DNA from: Bacteroidales bacterium UBA1711
Lineage (GTDB): Bacteria > Bacteroidota > Bacteroidia > Bacteroidales > P3
Assembly (NCBI GenBank): GCA_002317325.1
Contig: DCJB01000028.1
Coordinates: 1 to 10,083 of the forward strand
DNA length: 10,083 bases
Direction: 5' to 3'
In this document: positions 7,139 through 10,083 of the stretch, piece after piece
How the letters are laid out: each line of letters opens with the position of its first letter
Position numbering within the stretch: the stretch's first letter is position 1
The notes under the pieces: generated by a model
Seen by the model: the letters and a program-made list of their open reading frames with translations, nothing else
Database searches by the model: none
Told to the model about the DNA's origin: nothing
Position numbers and translations under genes: made by a program

Positions 7139-8116
7139 ATGCTCGGCAACAAAAGCACGTACAAGGCGCTGTGCGAAACAGAGGGAAGCGGAATCCCTCT
7201 GTTTCTGCAATATTGGTGGATGGAGACGGTGTGCCGGGGCAAACAGTGGGACGTGCTGATGGCCTACGACGAAGCGGGAGAACCCATGGCCGCCCTGCCC
7301 TACCTCATCGGGAGCCGGTGGGGATTCAAGTATGTCCTCCAGCCCCAGCTCACGCAGTTCAACGGGCCGTGGTATCGTCCCGACTGCCTCCACAGCGAGG
7401 CCGACCGCCAGTTAGTCAGCGGGATGAAAGACATGAAGCTCAAACTCTTCTGCCAAAACTTCGCCCCCGGCATACAGCCTTCACACCACTGGGACACCTA
7501 CGAAATCAAGGAACGCCGCACCTACCGCCTCAACGACATATCGGACGCACAGCGCGTCTTTGACGGCTTCGACAAGAGCCGGCGGCAACGGCAGATACTC
7601 CGTGCGGAGAAGCTGCTCACCCCCGACGAAGGCCTCACGCCCGAACTATTTGCCGACTTCCACGCCGCCTACTGGCACTCGCGCGGGCAGCGCGACCTTG
7701 TCCCCCACGACTTCATGGTGCGGGTCATGTCTGCCGCCCTCGCCCGCGAGCAGGGCATCCTCATGGGGCTGCGGGACGCGCAGGGGGTGCTGCAGGCCGC
7801 CCGGTTTGTGGTGCTCGACTCGGAGAGCGCCTACTCGCTCCTCTCGGCCCTCAACCCCGAGGGACACCACAACGGAGCCTCGCCCCTGCTCTTCTGGCTG
7901 ATCATTCAACGCCTCGCCGGCCGCACGCGCAGTTTCGACTTCGAGGGCAGCATGGACCCGGGCATAGCCTTCTCTTACAGCCTCTACGGGGCCGTCCCCG
8001 CACGGTTCTGCCAGGTCATGCACCTCCCACCCGCCGTCCGGGCCTATTTAGGTCTCCGCAAAGCGATAGCCATGAGAAAGAACAATTCGGCCACGAGGAG
8101 GAAGTCCCAAGACTGA
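7139..8116 (+). CDS. FemAB-like GNAT-fold acyltransferase
   Basis: A 325-residue protein resembling the FemAB-like GNAT acyltransferases (Acetyltransf_6 type) that transfer acyl or aminoacyl groups. Early signatures are IPLFLQYWWMETVC (19-32) and YVLQPQLTQFNGPWY (65-79). The C-terminal GNAT half contains ASPLLFWLIIQRLAGRTRSF (247-266), then DFEGSM (267-272) and GAVPARF (284-290), the 'FDFEGSM...GA' pattern of these proteins. No signal peptide or membrane helix is visible, so it is cytoplasmic. Its ATG immediately follows the TAG of the OmpA-family gene, in the same frame, indicating translation by re-initiation. The basic tail (RKNNSATRRKSQ) is probably disordered. Substrate is unknown; peptidoglycan-precursor or polysaccharide modification is an inference from family and neighbours. 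Confidence 0.7.
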   Translation: MLGNKSTYKALCETEGSGIPLFLQYWWMETVCRGKQWDVLMAYDEAGEPMAALPYLIGSRWGFKYVLQPQLTQFNGPWYRPDCLHSEADRQLVSGMKDMKLKLFCQNFAPGIQPSHHWDTYEIKERRTYRLNDISDAQRVFDGFDKSRRQRQILRAEKLLTPDEGLTPELFADFHAAYWHSRGQRDLVPHDFMVRVMSAALAREQGILMGLRDAQGVLQAARFVVLDSESAYSLLSALNPEGHHNGASPLLFWLIIQRLAGRTRSFDFEGSMDPGIAFSYSLYGAVPARFCQVMHLPPAVRAYLGLRKAIAMRKNNSATRRKSQD

Positions 8117-8124
8117 AAGCGTCG

Positions 8125-8148
8125 CCCTCCCCCACCCCCCCATTCCCC
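8125..8148 (-). other. Putative G-quadruplex motif in the rlmH leader (minus strand)
   Basis: Four C-tracts on the plus strand (8125-8127, 8129-8133, 8135-8141, 8145-8148) give minus-strand G-runs of 4, 7, 5 and 3 separated by loops of 3, 1 and 1 bases. This satisfies the standard G3+N1-7 quadruplex pattern with very short loops. It lies in the 48-base gap between the FemAB-like gene and rlmH, on the template strand for rlmH. Folding and function are untested. Confidence 0.55.
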
Positions 8149-8164
8149 AAGGTCTGCCCCGCAC

Positions 8165-8638
8165 ATGAATATCCGCCTCTTAGTTGTATCGAAGACCGAC
8201 ATTCCCTTTGTCCAAGAGGGCATAGACCTCTACCTCAAACGCCTCAAGCACTACGTCAACTTCGAGATAGAGGTCATTGCCGCCCTCAAAGACCAGAAAG
8301 GCGCCTCGGCCGACGAAATCAAAGAGCGGGAAGCCGCACTCATCCTCAAACGCATAGAGGGGGCCGACCGCGTCATCCTTCTTGACGAACACGGACGGGA
8401 GTACTCCTCGGTGGGCTTCGCGCAACTGGTGCAGAAGCAGATGAACGCCGGCACCCGCAACTTAGTCTTCGTCGTGGGCGGGGCCTTCGGGTTTGCCCCA
8501 AGCGTCTATGCGGCAGCCCACGACAGGCTCTCGCTCTCGCAGATGACATTCAACCACCAGATGGTGCGCCTCTTCTTTGCGGAACAGCTCTACAGGGCCT
8601 TCACCATCCTCCGCCACGAACCCTACCACAACGAATAG
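8165..8638 (+). CDS. rlmH: 23S rRNA (pseudouridine1915-N3)-methyltransferase RlmH
   Basis: SPOUT-class methyltransferase that uses S-adenosylmethionine to methylate pseudouridine 1915 in helix 69 of 23S rRNA on the assembled 70S ribosome. The 157 residues match the family (E. coli 155). Family motifs are complete: LDEHG (73-77) with the following SS (81-82), the SAM-knot glycines in FVVGGAFGF (102-110), SLSQMTFNHQM (123-133), EQLYRAFTIL (140-149) and the terminal PYHNE (153-157). The trefoil-knot C-terminus is intact, so the enzyme should be active. The ATG at 8165 gives the expected N-terminus MNIRLLVVSKT. It probably shares a transcript with its neighbours, since no promoter is visible in the short, C-rich gap before it. 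Function is not obviously linked to the envelope genes upstream. Confidence 0.95.
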   Translation: MNIRLLVVSKTDIPFVQEGIDLYLKRLKHYVNFEIEVIAALKDQKGASADEIKEREAALILKRIEGADRVILLDEHGREYSSVGFAQLVQKQMNAGTRNLVFVVGGAFGFAPSVYAAAHDRLSLSQMTFNHQMVRLFFAEQLYRAFTILRHEPYHNE

Positions 8639-8643
8639 CGGCC

Positions 8644-8658
8644 CGGCGGCAGCCGCCG
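8644..8658. repeat. GC-rich inverted repeat after rlmH
   Basis: CGGCGGCAGCCGCCG is a perfect dyad (7-base arms around one base, or a 6-bp stem with a 3-base loop) starting 5 bases after the rlmH stop. It has no T-tract, so it is not a standard intrinsic terminator. It could form an mRNA hairpin that stabilises upstream RNA or attenuates downstream expression. Confidence 0.4.
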
Positions 8659-8685
8659 CAGAGCCGACACTAATAGACACACACC

Positions 8686-9093
8686 ATGCAGTTAAAACTC
8701 TCCTACACCGAAATTGAAAGCTTCGTCGAGTCCAAAACCAACAGAGAGCTGCCCATTTCCTACGGCGGCCCGCACACGCTGCACCTCTCCTACAAAGTAC
8801 CGCTCATGAGTTCGGTCGGGTTGGACATCAACGTGGACCGCATCCTCGGCACCGACCTCATCCTCTCCTACAGCGGCGGCGCCGGCATCGAGTTCATGGT
8901 GCGCACCGCCCTCAAACAGTTCCAAAGCCAAAACCAGCCCGGCTCCGAAATTCTCGAAATACTCGACGGCTCCCGGCTGCTCATTGCCTTGGGCAAGAGC
9001 GAGAACCTCGGTCCGCTATTTGATCGAATCGACCTGCAGGACATCCATTTCGACGAGCAGTCGGTGATGATAGACTTCACCCCCAAGCCCTGA
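8686..9093 (+). CDS. Small hypothetical protein, 135 aa
   Basis: I do not recognise this protein. It has 135 residues and no signal peptide or hydrophobic helix, so it is probably cytosolic. It begins MQLKLSYTEIESFVESK and appears mixed alpha/beta: alternating hydrophobic strands (HTLHLSYKVP, VGLDINVDRI, DLILSYSGGAGIEF), then an amphipathic helix (MVRTALKQFQSQNQ), then further strands ending IHFDEQSVMIDFTPK. It has few Cys and no metal-binding or nucleotide-binding motif that I can see. Base composition and codon use match its neighbours, and the frame is clean across its length, supporting a real gene. It lies 47 bases after rlmH and 8 bases before the hydrolase, so it is probably co-transcribed with both. 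The close spacing hints at a link with the hydrolase, without showing one. Confidence 0.72.
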   Translation: MQLKLSYTEIESFVESKTNRELPISYGGPHTLHLSYKVPLMSSVGLDINVDRILGTDLILSYSGGAGIEFMVRTALKQFQSQNQPGSEILEILDGSRLLIALGKSENLGPLFDRIDLQDIHFDEQSVMIDFTPKP

Positions 9094-9101
9094 CTTCTGC
9101 C

Positions 9102-9752
9102 GTGGAGCTTCACTATATCCACCACAGCTGCTTTGGCGCCGAAGCAGAGGGGTGTCTTGTGGTCTATGACTACTGGCAGGATCCCGAAGGACTCCTGCCG
9201 CCGCTGTTGGACAGGGCGCAGGAGCGGGAAGCAGAAGTTTTCTTCGTGGTGTCGCATTTTCACGACGACCACTACTGCCCAAGCCTCCCCGACTGGTGCC
9301 GGCAAAACGAGCGGTTCCACCTGATTCCCTCCTACGACACCGTCCGGCGGCGGCATATCGACAAGACGCTGCCGCTTGCCGTACTGCGGTATGGCGAGAG
9401 GGTGGAGACACCGTACTTCACGCTCCGCGCCTACCGTTCCACCGACGTGGGGGTGAGCACTGTCACCCGTTTTGCCGACGGCACCACCCTCTTCCACGCG
9501 GGCGACTGCAACAACTGGTACTTCCCCCAAGCCGACCCAGCCGACCCGGACAGCCCCATCCGAATCCCCCCCGACCAGATGGAGAAACTCTTCCTCTCCA
9601 TCCTGCGCGACATTCGCCAAGACTTTCCCCACCTTGACCACGCCCTCTTTCCCGTGGACCCGCGGATAGGGCAGGAGATGCTGCGAGGCCCCCTGCAACT
9701 GCTGCGCACCATTGACATCGGCGTCCTCCACCCCATGCACTACTGCCTGTGA
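9102..9752 (+). CDS. Metallo-beta-lactamase-fold hydrolase
   Basis: A 216-residue cytosolic hydrolase of the MBL superfamily. The zinc motif HxHxDH is HFHDDH (52-57), with downstream ligand candidates His132 and Asp135 in HAGDCNNW and a final His in LHPMHY (209-214). No signal peptide is visible, so a secreted beta-lactamase is unlikely; substrate is unknown. Translation most likely begins at GTG 9102, because MELHYIHHSCF matches the first strand of this subgroup and no ATG precedes the metal motif in frame. The start lies 8 bases after the hypothetical gene's TGA. The protein stops just after the final metal-binding segment; homologues I remember from Bacteroides continue about 30 residues further, so the C-terminus may be truncated. 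The two other downstream plus-strand frames do not visibly continue the homology. Confidence 0.82.
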   Translation: MELHYIHHSCFGAEAEGCLVVYDYWQDPEGLLPPLLDRAQEREAEVFFVVSHFHDDHYCPSLPDWCRQNERFHLIPSYDTVRRRHIDKTLPLAVLRYGERVETPYFTLRAYRSTDVGVSTVTRFADGTTLFHAGDCNNWYFPQADPADPDSPIRIPPDQMEKLFLSILRDIRQDFPHLDHALFPVDPRIGQEMLRGPLQLLRTIDIGVLHPMHYCL

Positions 9753-9940
9753 CCGACAACCAACCCTCTCCGCAGCACCCAAACAAAAACGACACAACGG
9801 ACAAAAAGGATGCTCGAATCAATAGGGCGTGCCGATACAACACTCCACGGGCTTTCTGAAAGCATACGGGTACAAGAAACATTTCCACGCCGTGGTGGGG
9901 GAAGAGCCAGAAGGCATCATTTGTCCTCTACACCTGAACG

Positions 9941-10083
9941 TCAAAGTTTCTCAATCCTGCACTCGTGCGCCTTCTCCTTGCGGTCATAGCTGATGCCGAC
10001 GAGGAGCAGGTTGCCGGCATATTCCACTACCTTCTCGGGGTAACGCTTTTGCCGAATCTGGTCGATGGCGGTATCGACAGCCG
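9941..10083 (-). CDS. C-terminal end of a probable AAA-ATPase-like / PD-(D/E)XK nuclease-family protein (partial)
   Basis: Only the last 46 residues and the TGA stop (complement of 9941-9943) are in the window; the gene enters from the right edge. The frame reads AVDTAIDQIRQKRYPEKVVE, then YAGNLLLVGISYDRKEKAHE and CRIEKL. This strongly resembles the end of Bacteroidetes proteins that join an AAA-ATPase_like domain to a C-terminal PD-(D/E)XK nuclease domain, where 'QI..KRY..KY...L+GI.YD+K.K.HECVIEKL' is typical. The nuclease active site and the ATPase would lie outside the window. These genes often occur in many copies per Bacteroidetes genome; their role is not established. The gene converges on the hydrolase. 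Assignment rests on one short motif-rich tail. Confidence 0.62.
   Translation of the reverse strand, partial: AVDTAIDQIRQKRYPEKVVEYAGNLLLVGISYDRKEKAHECRIEKL

Noticed and set aside
5753..7393. A 546-codon minus-strand frame over ftsE, the OmpA-family gene and the FemAB-like gene
   Set aside because: The opposite strand encodes three recognisable proteins; the antisense translation has no family motifs and crosses the gene boundaries.
8868..9797. A 309-codon minus-strand frame over the hypothetical and hydrolase genes
   Set aside because: The sense strand carries a complete HxHxDH hydrolase; the antisense frame is a composition effect.
9810..9989. A 59-codon plus-strand ORF starting at ATG 9810 after AAAAAGG
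   Set aside because: It runs antisense into the conserved tail of the nuclease-family gene, becomes Arg- and Ser-rich without motifs, and overlaps another equally open short frame.

Overview
The window reads as chromosomal DNA of a GC-rich member of the Bacteroidetes, most likely Bacteroidales. The grounds are two promoters with the Bacteroides-type -7 element TAnnTTTG instead of a sigma70 -10 box, mostly weak or absent Shine-Dalgarno sequences with an A-rich stretch before the trkA start, and gene content typical of that phylum (RlmH, an OmpA-family periplasmic protein, a FemAB-like GNAT protein, and the tail of what looks like an AAA-ATPase-like/PD-(D/E)XK protein). Family or genus cannot be fixed from the sequence. 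I see no insertion sequence, integrase, CRISPR array, tRNA or rRNA.

Layout. (1) 9-758, minus strand: an NfsA-type FMN nitroreductase, divergent from the rest. (2) 759-958: an intergenic region with a good promoter whose -7 box lies inside a perfect 24-bp palindrome. (3) 959-5244: a potassium-uptake operon, trkA followed by two divergent trkH paralogues. The two trkH genes lie in the same reading frame, separated only by one TAA and 17 sense codons, and the second has no ATG at its expected N-terminus. (4) 5245-5339: a second promoter, whose -7 box lies between the arms of a perfect 9-bp inverted repeat. (5) 5340-9752: a run of six plus-strand genes with short gaps: ftsE (cell-division ABC ATPase, no ftsX nearby), an exported OmpA-family protein with an unrecognised N-terminal region, a FemAB-like GNAT acyltransferase that starts immediately after the previous stop, rlmH, a small unrecognised protein, and a metallo-beta-lactamase-fold hydrolase. 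(6) 9753-9940: a convergent intergenic region with two tiny dyads and no supportable gene. (7) 9941-10083, minus strand: the last 46 residues of a probable PD-(D/E)XK nuclease-family protein.

How the genes may work together. TrkA is the cytosolic nucleotide-binding ring and TrkH the membrane pore; one TrkA with two TrkH proteins suggests two alternative channels or a heterodimeric pore. In the second operon, FtsE, the OmpA-domain protein and the FemAB-like enzyme could all act at the cell wall, while RlmH is a ribosome-modifying housekeeping enzyme that probably only shares the transcript.

Most of the window is ordinary housekeeping DNA. The parts most worth a second look are the dyad-symmetric promoters, the trkH-trkH junction, the N-terminal region of the OmpA-family protein, and a G-quadruplex-type motif just before rlmH. 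I found no convincing undescribed defence or mobile system.
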